Assembly (NCBI RefSeq): GCF_003345295.1
Contig: NZ_CP031055.1
Span: 806,001 to 870,000, forward strand
Direction of reading: 5' to 3'
Origin: Vibrio splendidus
GTDB lineage: Bacteria > Pseudomonadota > Gammaproteobacteria > Enterobacterales > Vibrionaceae
Length of the DNA stretch: 64,000 nucleotides
Below the pieces are notes generated by a model. That model had not been told where the DNA came from, made no database searches, and saw only the letters and a list, made by a program, of their open reading frames with translations. Positions 56,666 through 64,000 of the stretch are shown one piece after another; positions within the stretch are counted from its first letter, which is position 1, and the number at the start of each line of letters is the position of its first letter. The translations under genes and the position numbers were made by a program.

Positions 56666-59600
56666 ATGTTCAAGCAGAGCAGTAATAAAGTAGAAACAAT
56701 CATTAAAACGAGTGAAGAGCCTCAGTCTCCTCGTTTGAATGGTTCTCAACGTCTAAAAGAGTGCAGCCTGATTATGGGTGTTCTCTTCTCTATTCTACTT
56801 GCCGTTGCGTTATTAACTTTTAGTCCTGCAGACCCATCATGGTCGCAAACGGCGTGGGGTGGTGACATTCAAAATGCGGGTGGCTACCTAGGTGCATGGT
56901 TGGCGGATACGCTTTTCTTTGTGTTTGGTTCTTTGGCTTACCCTTTACCTATCTTGGTAACGGTTGCTGCGTGGGTATTATTCCGTAAACGTAATGAAGA
57001 CGAGCAGATCGATTTCATGCTGTGGGGCACTCGCTTACTTGGCCTTACTGTCCTTATTCTTACTAGTTGCGGTCTAGCCGATATCAACTTTGACGACATT
57101 TGGTACTTTTCGTCAGGTGGCGTCGTGGGTGACGTACTAACAAGCCTTGCGCTTCCCACGTTAAATGTTCTCGGTAGTACGCTAGTTCTTCTTTTCTTAT
57201 GGGGAGCTGGCTTGACGCTATTAACCGGAATTTCTTGGTTAAGTATTGTGGAATGGCTAGGCGAATGTGCCATTAAATTTTTTACATCTGCTGTTAATAA
57301 GGCTCGTGGCCAAGATCAAGAGCTACTTGAGCCTGAATTGAAAGAATCGACAGACAGAGATTCTCTAACGGAACGTCATCAAAAGCCGACTTTCCCTGAT
57401 GTTCATGCGTTAGAAGACAATCTTATCGAAGGTAAGGCTATAGAAGGGTATAAAGAAGCAGAACAAGATCAGCTCGACCCTGCGATGAGCTTCTCTGCGA
57501 CCAACGACTCTTCAGACACTGGCGTAAATGCGTTGGACAACAGTGCAACGTCGAAGCGTCATTACAATATCCATATGCCAGTAGAGGCTCCAGCTAAGCC
57601 AGAGGTTTCTACTTATGAAGCTCCGCAAGTTCAACCTGAAATTCAACCAGAGCAACCTATCTCTGTCGCTCCTGTTTACCACGCGCCAGAAGAACCTTTA
57701 GAAGAAGGTATTGAGCGCTCGAAGCAGTTGAATGCGACGATAGAGCAGCTAGAAAATGCCGCTATGTATGAAGATGATCTTGCTGAGCAAGATCAGACTG
57801 ATGCTCACGAATCTCAGGCTGCGTACCAACAATACATGCAGCACGACCAACCAGAAGTTGTCCCTACTGATATAGGCCTTGAAAGTGCCGAGTCAGCAGT
57901 CGATAGCATTTTAGAAGTTGATCGCATTCCAGAAGTTGAGAGCGAATTCGATACGGAAGATGTTCAACCAGAATCGTTATACGCTTCGCCAATGGGCGAA
58001 CTAGAAGAAGCAAGTGAAAACGATTTCTCAGTACAAGCATCACCGTTTGATGTGGCTGAAGAACAAAGTTATGAACAGTCTACAGAGTTCGAGTCCGTAT
58101 CGACTGAAGAAGATAATGTAGAGCAACCTGAGTCTTTAGTTAACCAACAAAATAATTCAGAATTTGAGCAATCAAACGAACAAACTCAAGAGCCAACGGT
58201 TGATCTTCCTTGGGAACAAGTAATAGAAGAAGAGCCTCTGCACCAAGATCAAGATGTTGCAGCCTTCCAAAGCCTTGTCTCTGAGGCACAAGCGAACATG
58301 GCGGCGACACAAAACCCGTTCCTGGTACAGCAAGATGTTAACTTACCGAAACCGGCCGAACCATTGCCAACGCTTGAGTTGTTGTTCCACCCTGAAAAAC
58401 GTGAAACCTTTATTGACCGCGATGCACTAGAGGCGATCGCTCGTCTTGTTGAATCGAAGCTAGCGGACTACAAGATCAAAGCTGATGTGGTTGATATTTT
58501 CCCTGGTCCTGTCATCACTCGATTTGAACTCGATCTGGCTCCGGGCGTCAAAGTAAGCCGTATTTCTGGCCTTTCTATGGACTTAGCTCGTTCGCTTTCT
58601 GCATTGGCAGTACGTGTCGTCGAGGTAATACCGGGTAAACCTTATGTTGGTTTAGAATTGCCGAACATGAGCCGTCAAACCGTATTCTTCTCTGATGTGG
58701 TGGGCAGCCCTCAGTTCCAAGAAGCGAAGTCACCAACGACCGTTGTTCTAGGGCAAGATATTGCTGGTGAAGCGGTTATCGCTGACCTATCGAAGATGCC
58801 ACATGTTCTGGTTGCAGGTACAACCGGTTCTGGTAAGTCTGTCGGTGTAAACGTGATGATATTGAGTATGCTTTACAAGGCATCACCAGAAGACGTTCGC
58901 TTCATCATGATCGACCCGAAAATGCTGGAATTATCTATCTATGAAGGTATTCCACATCTGCTGTCTGAAGTTGTGACTGACATGAAAGATGCGTCTAACG
59001 CCCTTCGTTGGTGTGTAGGTGAAATGGAACGTCGTTACAAACTGATGTCGGCTCTCGGTGTTCGTAACATCAAAGGCTACAACGACAAATTGAAGATGGC
59101 CGCGGAAGCGGGTCACCCAATTCATGACCCACTGTGGAAGCCGGGCGACAGCATGGACCCTGAAGCACCATTGTTGGAAAAACTGCCTTATATTGTGGTT
59201 GTCGTCGATGAATTCGCCGATTTAATCATGGTAGTCGGTAAGAAAGTGGAAGAACTGATTGCACGTTTGGCGCAGAAAGCGCGTGCGGCTGGTGTTCACT
59301 TGATCTTAGCCACTCAACGTCCTTCGGTGGATGTTATTACTGGTCTTATTAAAGCAAACATCCCAACTCGTGTTGCCTTTACGGTATCAACCAAAACAGA
59401 TTCAAGAACTATTCTTGACCAAGGTGGTGCAGAATCATTATTGGGTATGGGTGATATGTTGTACTTACCACCGGGTTCAAGCCACACAACGCGTGTACAC
59501 GGTGCGTTTGCATCTGATGATGATGTACACGCGGTAGTGAACAACTGGAAAGCACGCGGTAAGCCAAACTATATTGAAGAGATTACGAACGGCGACCAAA

Positions 59601-59848
59601 CCCCGGAAACACTGTTACCGGGTGAGAAGATGGAAGGCGATGAAGAAGTCGATCCACTGTTTGATCAAGTGGTAGAACACGTTGTCCATTCACGTCGTGG
59701 TTCAGTTTCTGGCGTACAACGTCGATTTAAGATTGGCTACAACCGTGCGGCACGAATTGTTGAGCAGCTTGAAGCTCAAGGCATTGTGAGTACTCCGGGC
59801 CATAACGGTAACCGTGAAGTCTTAGCGCCAGCGCCACCAAAAGATTAG
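56666..59848 (+). CDS. ftsK: DNA translocase FtsK
   Basis: 1060 residues. Four N-terminal transmembrane helices (about 35-190) anchor it at the septum. A long acidic, Gln/Glu/Ser-rich linker covers about 210-560. The motor follows with Walker A GTTGSGKSVGVN (about 719), Walker B VVVDEFADLIMV and ATQRPSVDVITGLIKANIPT. A winged-helix gamma domain near the end (SVSGVQRRFKIGYNRAARIV) reads KOPS and activates XerCD at dif. It moves chromosome ends apart during division. The lrp-ftsK-lolA-rarA-serS order matches E. coli. Confidence 0.97.
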   Translation: MFKQSSNKVETIIKTSEEPQSPRLNGSQRLKECSLIMGVLFSILLAVALLTFSPADPSWSQTAWGGDIQNAGGYLGAWLADTLFFVFGSLAYPLPILVTVAAWVLFRKRNEDEQIDFMLWGTRLLGLTVLILTSCGLADINFDDIWYFSSGGVVGDVLTSLALPTLNVLGSTLVLLFLWGAGLTLLTGISWLSIVEWLGECAIKFFTSAVNKARGQDQELLEPELKESTDRDSLTERHQKPTFPDVHALEDNLIEGKAIEGYKEAEQDQLDPAMSFSATNDSSDTGVNALDNSATSKRHYNIHMPVEAPAKPEVSTYEAPQVQPEIQPEQPISVAPVYHAPEEPLEEGIERSKQLNATIEQLENAAMYEDDLAEQDQTDAHESQAAYQQYMQHDQPEVVPTDIGLESAESAVDSILEVDRIPEVESEFDTEDVQPESLYASPMGELEEASENDFSVQASPFDVAEEQSYEQSTEFESVSTEEDNVEQPESLVNQQNNSEFEQSNEQTQEPTVDLPWEQVIEEEPLHQDQDVAAFQSLVSEAQANMAATQNPFLVQQDVNLPKPAEPLPTLELLFHPEKRETFIDRDALEAIARLVESKLADYKIKADVVDIFPGPVITRFELDLAPGVKVSRISGLSMDLARSLSALAVRVVEVIPGKPYVGLELPNMSRQTVFFSDVVGSPQFQEAKSPTTVVLGQDIAGEAVIADLSKMPHVLVAGTTGSGKSVGVNVMILSMLYKASPEDVRFIMIDPKMLELSIYEGIPHLLSEVVTDMKDASNALRWCVGEMERRYKLMSALGVRNIKGYNDKLKMAAEAGHPIHDPLWKPGDSMDPEAPLLEKLPYIVVVVDEFADLIMVVGKKVEELIARLAQKARAAGVHLILATQRPSVDVITGLIKANIPTRVAFTVSTKTDSRTILDQGGAESLLGMGDMLYLPPGSSHTTRVHGAFASDDDVHAVVNNWKARGKPNYIEEITNGDQTPETLLPGEKMEGDEEVDPLFDQVVEHVVHSRRGSVSGVQRRFKIGYNRAARIVEQLEAQGIVSTPGHNGNREVLAPAPPKD

Positions 59849-59920
59849 TTCCATTCGGAACTCATAACTATTAAGTCGGTCAAATCGAAAATATGACCGA
59901 CGTATGTTCTAACAGGATTA

Positions 59921-60520
59921 TTGATGAAAAAAGTATTCGCACTTTTATTTATGAGCTTTTCAGTATTGGCTTCTCCGAAAGAAGAACTGAGTAGCCGCTT
60001 GTCATTGAATGCAGGTTTTAGCGCCGACTTTAAACAAGTCGTGACTAGCCCTGATGGTGATGTTGTTATGGAAGGCGAGGGCACAGTTGAGATTGCACGC
60101 CCAAGCTTATTCCGTTGGGAAACGACTTTCCCTGATGAAAACGTGTTGGTATCTGATGGTCAAAGCTTGTGGTACTACAGCCCGTTCATTGAGCAGGTTA
60201 GTATTTACTGGCAAGAGCAAGCAACATCACAAACACCTTTTGTCTTGCTGACTCGTAATCAAGAAAGCGATTGGGACAACTACAATGTCGCGCAAACGGG
60301 TAACCAATTTACGCTAACGCCGACAGCTGTGGATTCTAATCAGGGTGACTTCCAGATTAAGATCACTGAAAAGGGTATTGTTCAGGGCTTTAACGTGATT
60401 GAACAAGACGGTCAGAAAGGTGAGTTTACCTTTAGCAATGTTGACTTAGGTAAACCTGCAGCAGACCGCTTTACTTTTGTGGCACCGGAAGGTGTCGAGG
60501 TCGACGACCAAAGAAACTGA
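59921..60520 (+). CDS. lolA: outer-membrane lipoprotein carrier protein LolA
   Basis: 199 residues with a signal peptide (about 1-17, MSFSVLAS|P). The half-barrel shows FSADFKQVVTSPDGDVV, PSLFRWETTFPDENVLVSDG and VDLGKPAADRFTF. It ferries lipoproteins released by LolCDE through the periplasm to LolB. It lies between ftsK and rarA, as in E. coli. Confidence 0.96.
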   Translation: MMKKVFALLFMSFSVLASPKEELSSRLSLNAGFSADFKQVVTSPDGDVVMEGEGTVEIARPSLFRWETTFPDENVLVSDGQSLWYYSPFIEQVSIYWQEQATSQTPFVLLTRNQESDWDNYNVAQTGNQFTLTPTAVDSNQGDFQIKITEKGIVQGFNVIEQDGQKGEFTFSNVDLGKPAADRFTFVAPEGVEVDDQRN

Positions 60521-60590
60521 TCTAATGAAGCAGATCATTTGGTAATACGTCGATAGGCACAGATGCCATCAACGAATCAAGAGATTGCAA

Positions 60591-61940
60591 TTGAGTAATT
60601 ACAGCTTAGATTTTGCAGGGGACGAAGATTTTCGTCCCCTTGCTGCTCGTATGAGACCTGAAACTGTCGAACAGTACATCGGTCAGCAGCATATATTAGG
60701 CCCAGGTAAACCACTTCGTAGAGCGTTGGAAGCGGGCCATATTCACTCGATGATTTTATGGGGGCCTCCTGGCACCGGTAAAACCACGCTGGCGGAAGTG
60801 GCAGCAAACTATGCGAATGCTGAAGTTGAGCGCGTATCAGCGGTAACCTCGGGTGTTAAAGACATTCGTATCGCGATTGAAAAAGCGCGTGAAAACAAAC
60901 AAGCAGGGCGCAGAACGATCCTGTTTGTGGACGAAGTCCATCGCTTTAACAAAAGTCAGCAAGATGCCTTTTTGCCACACATTGAAGATGGCACCGTGAC
61001 CTTTATTGGCGCGACCACGGAAAACCCATCCTTTGAACTGAACAACGCTTTGTTGTCACGTGCGCGTGTTTACAAGCTGACTTCGCTTCATACAGATGAT
61101 ATTTCTCTCGTTATTCGCCAAGCTATTGAAGATAAACAGCGCGGTCTGGGTGATGTGACAGCTGATTTTGCTGATAACGTCTTAGATCGCCTCGCTGAAC
61201 TGGTCAACGGTGACGCACGTATGTCGCTCAACTATCTTGAGCTGCTGTACGACATGGCAGAAGACAACGACAAAGGCGAGAAAGCGATAACGTTACAGTT
61301 GCTGGCTGAGGTAGCAGGGGAGAAAGTCGCTCGCTTTGATAATAAGGGCGATATTTGGTACGACTTGATCTCCGCTGTTCACAAATCGATTCGCGGTTCA
61401 AACCCTGATGCGGCGTTGTATTGGTCAGCAAGAATGATTGCTGCGGGTTGTGATCCTTTGTATATCGTAAGGCGTTTGCTGGCGATTGCTTCTGAAGATA
61501 TTGGCAACGCTGACCCAAGAGCAATGCAGGTCGCAATGTCCGCTTGGGACTGCTTCACTCGAATTGGTCCTGCCGAAGGGGAGCGTGCTATTGCACAGGC
61601 GGTTGTTTATCTCGCGTGTGCACCAAAGAGTAACGCAGTCTACACCGCTTGGAAGCAAGCGTTAACGGATGCACACAATCTGCCTGAGTATGAAGTTCCT
61701 CATCATTTACGAAATGCACCCACAACTTTGATGAAGGACATGGGCTACGGGCAAGAATACCGTTATGCTCATGACGAACCTGGTGCCTACGCAGCTGGCG
61801 AAAAGTATTTGCCCCCTGAAATGGGAGAGAAGCAATACTATTTCCCAACAAAACGAGGCTTAGAGACTAAAATTGGCGAGAAGCTAGATTATCTGGCGGA
61901 TTTGGACGCAAAAAGCCCACAAAAACGCTATGAAAAGTAG
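60591..61940 (+). CDS. rarA: replication-associated recombination protein A
   Basis: 449 residues from a TTG at 60591 (MSNYSLDFAGDEDF), matching the E. coli RarA start MSN-x-SLDF; AAGAGA sits seven bases before it, and another TTG at 60585 would add two residues. AAA+ core: WGPPGTGKTTLAEV (about 51-64), DEVHRFNKSQQDAF, GATTENPSFELN; the C-terminal half is the tetramerisation domain with SEDIGNADPRAMQ. It acts at stalled forks and gaps with RecA and SSB. Confidence 0.96.
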   Translation: MSNYSLDFAGDEDFRPLAARMRPETVEQYIGQQHILGPGKPLRRALEAGHIHSMILWGPPGTGKTTLAEVAANYANAEVERVSAVTSGVKDIRIAIEKARENKQAGRRTILFVDEVHRFNKSQQDAFLPHIEDGTVTFIGATTENPSFELNNALLSRARVYKLTSLHTDDISLVIRQAIEDKQRGLGDVTADFADNVLDRLAELVNGDARMSLNYLELLYDMAEDNDKGEKAITLQLLAEVAGEKVARFDNKGDIWYDLISAVHKSIRGSNPDAALYWSARMIAAGCDPLYIVRRLLAIASEDIGNADPRAMQVAMSAWDCFTRIGPAEGERAIAQAVVYLACAPKSNAVYTAWKQALTDAHNLPEYEVPHHLRNAPTTLMKDMGYGQEYRYAHDEPGAYAAGEKYLPPEMGEKQYYFPTKRGLETKIGEKLDYLADLDAKSPQKRYEK

Positions 61941-62082
61941 TCTTTTTTGGATATCGTTACCTAGTCATAAAAATTCAATTAAATCGTTTGAAATTGGTCG
62001 AAATAGCACCAATTTTAGGGGTTTAGCAGTGATTCAGTAGCAATCTACTGAATATTCAAATAACTAAAGCATAGGATTAGCA

Positions 62083-63390
62083 ATGCTGGATTCTAAATTA
62101 CTTCGAGCTGAGCTGGATGAAACAGCGGCAAAATTAGCACGTCGAGGCTTCACCCTTGATGTAGAGACAATTCGTGAACTTGAAGAAAAACGTAAGTCCC
62201 TTCAGATGAAAACTGAAGAGCTGCAAGCGTTACGTAACTCTCGATCGAAGTCCATTGGTCAAGCGAAAGCAAAAGGCGACCATGAAGAAGCTGAGCGTAT
62301 CCTTGCTGAAGTAGGCAACTTAGGCGCAGAACTAGACCAAGCTAAAGTAACATTGGCTGAGCTTCAATCTGAGCTAGAAACGATCACAATGTCGATTCCT
62401 AACCTACCTGACGCAGAAGTGCCAGACGGTAAAGATGAAGACGACAACGTAGAAGTTTCTCGTTGGGGTCAACCTAAGACTTACGACTTCGAAGTGAAAG
62501 ATCACGTGGATCTAGGCGAAATGTCTGGCGGTCTTGATTTTGCTAGCGCAGTTAAAATTTCTGGTTCTCGTTTCATCGTGATGAAAGGCAAATTCGCACG
62601 TCTACACCGTGCTATTGCTCAGTTCATGCTGGACCTTCACACTGATGAACACGGCTACACAGAAATGTACGTACCGTACCTAGTGAACCACGATAGCCTA
62701 TACGGTACTGGTCAACTTCCTAAGTTCGGCGAAGACTTGTTCCACACAAGCCCGCTAACTGAGCAAGTAAGTGATGTACCTCTTAAGACGCTATCGCTTA
62801 TCCCTACTGCAGAAGTACCGGTAACGAACATGGTTCGTGACACGATTACTGATGAAGCTGAACTGCCACTTAAGATGACAGCTCACACTCCATGTTTCCG
62901 TTCTGAAGCGGGTTCTTACGGTCGTGACACTCGTGGTCTTATCCGTATGCACCAATTCGACAAAGTTGAATTAGTACAAATTACTAAGCCAGAAGATTCA
63001 ATGGCAGCGCTTGAAGAGCTAACAGGTCACGCTGAGAAAGTACTTCAACTTCTAGAGCTTCCTTACCGTAAAGTGATTCTATGTACTGGTGACATGGGCT
63101 TCGGTTCTGCGAAAACTTACGACTTAGAAGTATGGGTTCCAGCACAAGAGACATACCGTGAAATCTCTTCTTGTTCAAACATGTGGGATTTCCAAGCGCG
63201 TCGTATGCAAGCTCGTTTCCGTCGTAAAGGCGAGAAGAAACCTGAACTTGTACACACGCTAAACGGTTCTGGTCTTGCTGTTGGTCGTACTATGGTTGCT
63301 ATTCTTGAGAACAACCAAGAAGCAGACGGCCGTATTGCTATCCCAACAGTACTTCAGCCATACATGGGCGGCGTAACGCACATTGGTTAA
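62083..63390 (+). CDS. serS: seryl-tRNA synthetase
   Basis: 435 residues. An N-terminal antiparallel coiled-coil arm (about 30-105) reads the long variable arm of tRNA-Ser. The class II core follows: motif 2 TPCFRSEAGSYGRDTRGLIRM and motif 3 NGSGLAVGRTMVAILENNQ are intact (shown in part). It charges tRNA-Ser with serine. AGGAT precedes the start; a terminator follows. Confidence 0.98.
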   Translation: MLDSKLLRAELDETAAKLARRGFTLDVETIRELEEKRKSLQMKTEELQALRNSRSKSIGQAKAKGDHEEAERILAEVGNLGAELDQAKVTLAELQSELETITMSIPNLPDAEVPDGKDEDDNVEVSRWGQPKTYDFEVKDHVDLGEMSGGLDFASAVKISGSRFIVMKGKFARLHRAIAQFMLDLHTDEHGYTEMYVPYLVNHDSLYGTGQLPKFGEDLFHTSPLTEQVSDVPLKTLSLIPTAEVPVTNMVRDTITDEAELPLKMTAHTPCFRSEAGSYGRDTRGLIRMHQFDKVELVQITKPEDSMAALEELTGHAEKVLQLLELPYRKVILCTGDMGFGSAKTYDLEVWVPAQETYREISSCSNMWDFQARRMQARFRRKGEKKPELVHTLNGSGLAVGRTMVAILENNQEADGRIAIPTVLQPYMGGVTHIG

Positions 63391-63409
63391 TCAGTAAAAC
63401 TGTTATACG

Positions 63410-63437
63410 AAAACCCAGTCAATCGGCTGGGTTTTTT
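63410..63437 (+). terminator. Rho-independent terminator of serS
   Basis: AAAACCCAG and CTGGGTTTT arms with a T run. Confidence 0.92.
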
Positions 63438-63601
63438 ATTATCTGTTACACCGGAAAGCAGTGAGTCGAGGGTCAATTTTATTACTCATTTGTAATAGTG
63501 TTTCTCTAATTTAGGTTATTATTACATCACTAAAAAATGGTTATAATGCGCTCTTATCGCGGTAGGTACAAATTTTCTCATGCAAATACAGAGGAGGACT
63601 T

Positions 63602-63868
63602 ATGGCCGTAGGATGGGCAGGTGACGATAGCGTCAGTCAGCAAATTCAAAATACCATTGATGATGAGATCTCTCGTGTAAGAGGGAACATTCAAAGTGGG
63701 GAAAGCTTGCATTATTGTGACGAGTGCGGTGATGAGATATCAGAAAAGAGACGGCTAGCGATTAAAGGCGTGCGTTTCTGTATTGGATGCCAGTCCATGT
63801 TTGAACACGTTGCGCATCGTCACTCATTGTTCAATCGCAGAGCAAGTAAAGACAGCCAACTTCGTTAG
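63602..63868 (+). CDS. DksA/TraR-family C4 zinc-finger protein (YbiI-like)
   Basis: 88 residues, the short YbiI/TraR type. A short coiled coil (DDSVSQQIQNTIDDEISRVR) leads into a C4 zinc finger CDECGDEIS and CIGCQSMF. The acidic DDE-type tip that DksA inserts into RNA polymerase is replaced by a brief N-terminal segment. It may bind the RNA polymerase secondary channel; that is family inference. GAGGAGG provides a strong ribosome site. It is the last gene in the window. Confidence 0.9.
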   Translation: MAVGWAGDDSVSQQIQNTIDDEISRVRGNIQSGESLHYCDECGDEISEKRRLAIKGVRFCIGCQSMFEHVAHRHSLFNRRASKDSQLR

Positions 63869-63905
63869 AAGGCAGTCGCTCTCTATTGTCGATAATAATG
63901 AACCG

Positions 63906-63958
63906 ACCTCTCCTTAACTTCAATATTGCAGATAGCAAATGAACCAGTAAGGAGAGGT
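63906..63958. repeat. inverted repeat ACCTCTCCTTA-N31-TAAGGAGAGGT
   Basis: Perfect 11 bp arms around 31 bases, 37 bp after the DksA-like gene, with no T run. It could be an operator pair, the end of a small RNA or a weak terminator; the flanking sequence is cut by the window end. Confidence 0.5.
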
Positions 63959-64000
63959 AATAGCTTTGTCTTCTATTTAAAGCAGTGGCGATCTTTTAAT

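Noticed and set aside
57300..58350. low-complexity Glu/Gln-rich stretch as a possible foreign insert in ftsK
   Set aside because: Variable acidic linkers are normal in FtsK; the motor and gamma domains are intact.

Overview
This 64 kb window reads as a continuous piece of the main chromosome of a Vibrio, most likely of the Splendidus clade or a close relative. The grounds are the gamma-proteobacterial housekeeping gene order (lolCDE, comEC-msbA-lpxK-ycaR-kdsB, cmk-rpsA-ihfB, lapAB-pyrF, ftsK-lolA-rarA-serS, hinT-ycfL-lpoB-thiK-ycfP-ndh), genes typical of Vibrio (csiV, a pilZ-mfd-csiV operon, a stand-alone VC1899-type CARF nuclease), moderate GC and uniform codon use. I infer the genus from remembered protein similarity; no search was run.

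Layout. 1-12 kb is accessory and stress-related: a truncated HlyD-type adaptor with a membrane partner, a LysR regulator, a gloA-nemA electrophile-detoxification pair, an EamA exporter, a MarR regulator with cytochrome b561 opposite a cytochrome c', ppiB, dsbA, a small Cys-rich secreted protein, a TetR regulator, a YbiB-like protein and two small orphan genes. 12-22 kb holds a CBS protein, a MATE exporter, a ZntA-type metal ATPase with a clear MerR-type promoter, udp with a CRP site, the CARF-nuclease gene and a chemoreceptor. 22-29 kb is the hinT-to-ndh cluster, with a 264 bp MITE and an extra lipoprotein gene inserted and nagZ absent. 29-43 kb covers DNA repair and envelope biogenesis (csiV, mfd, pilZ, lolCDE, comEC, msbA, lpxK, kdsB). 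44-50 kb is cmk, rpsA with an S1-type leader, ihfB, lapAB and pyrF. 50-64 kb has miaE, a coiled-coil membrane protein, cysB, a methyltransferase, ald opposite lrp, ftsK, lolA, rarA, serS and a DksA-type zinc-finger protein.

No CRISPR array, prophage, integron, complete insertion sequence, rRNA or tRNA gene was recognised. The most interesting items are the CRISPR-free CARF/PD-(D/E)XK protein; a 40 bp perfect palindrome between the cytochrome genes; three copies of ATCG-N6-CGAT upstream of the LysR gene; the ZntR-like promoter with a duplicated half-site; the MITE and a second dispersed-type repeat; short tandem repeats that carry ribosome-binding sites or precede terminators; and the rpsA leader with GGA hairpins.
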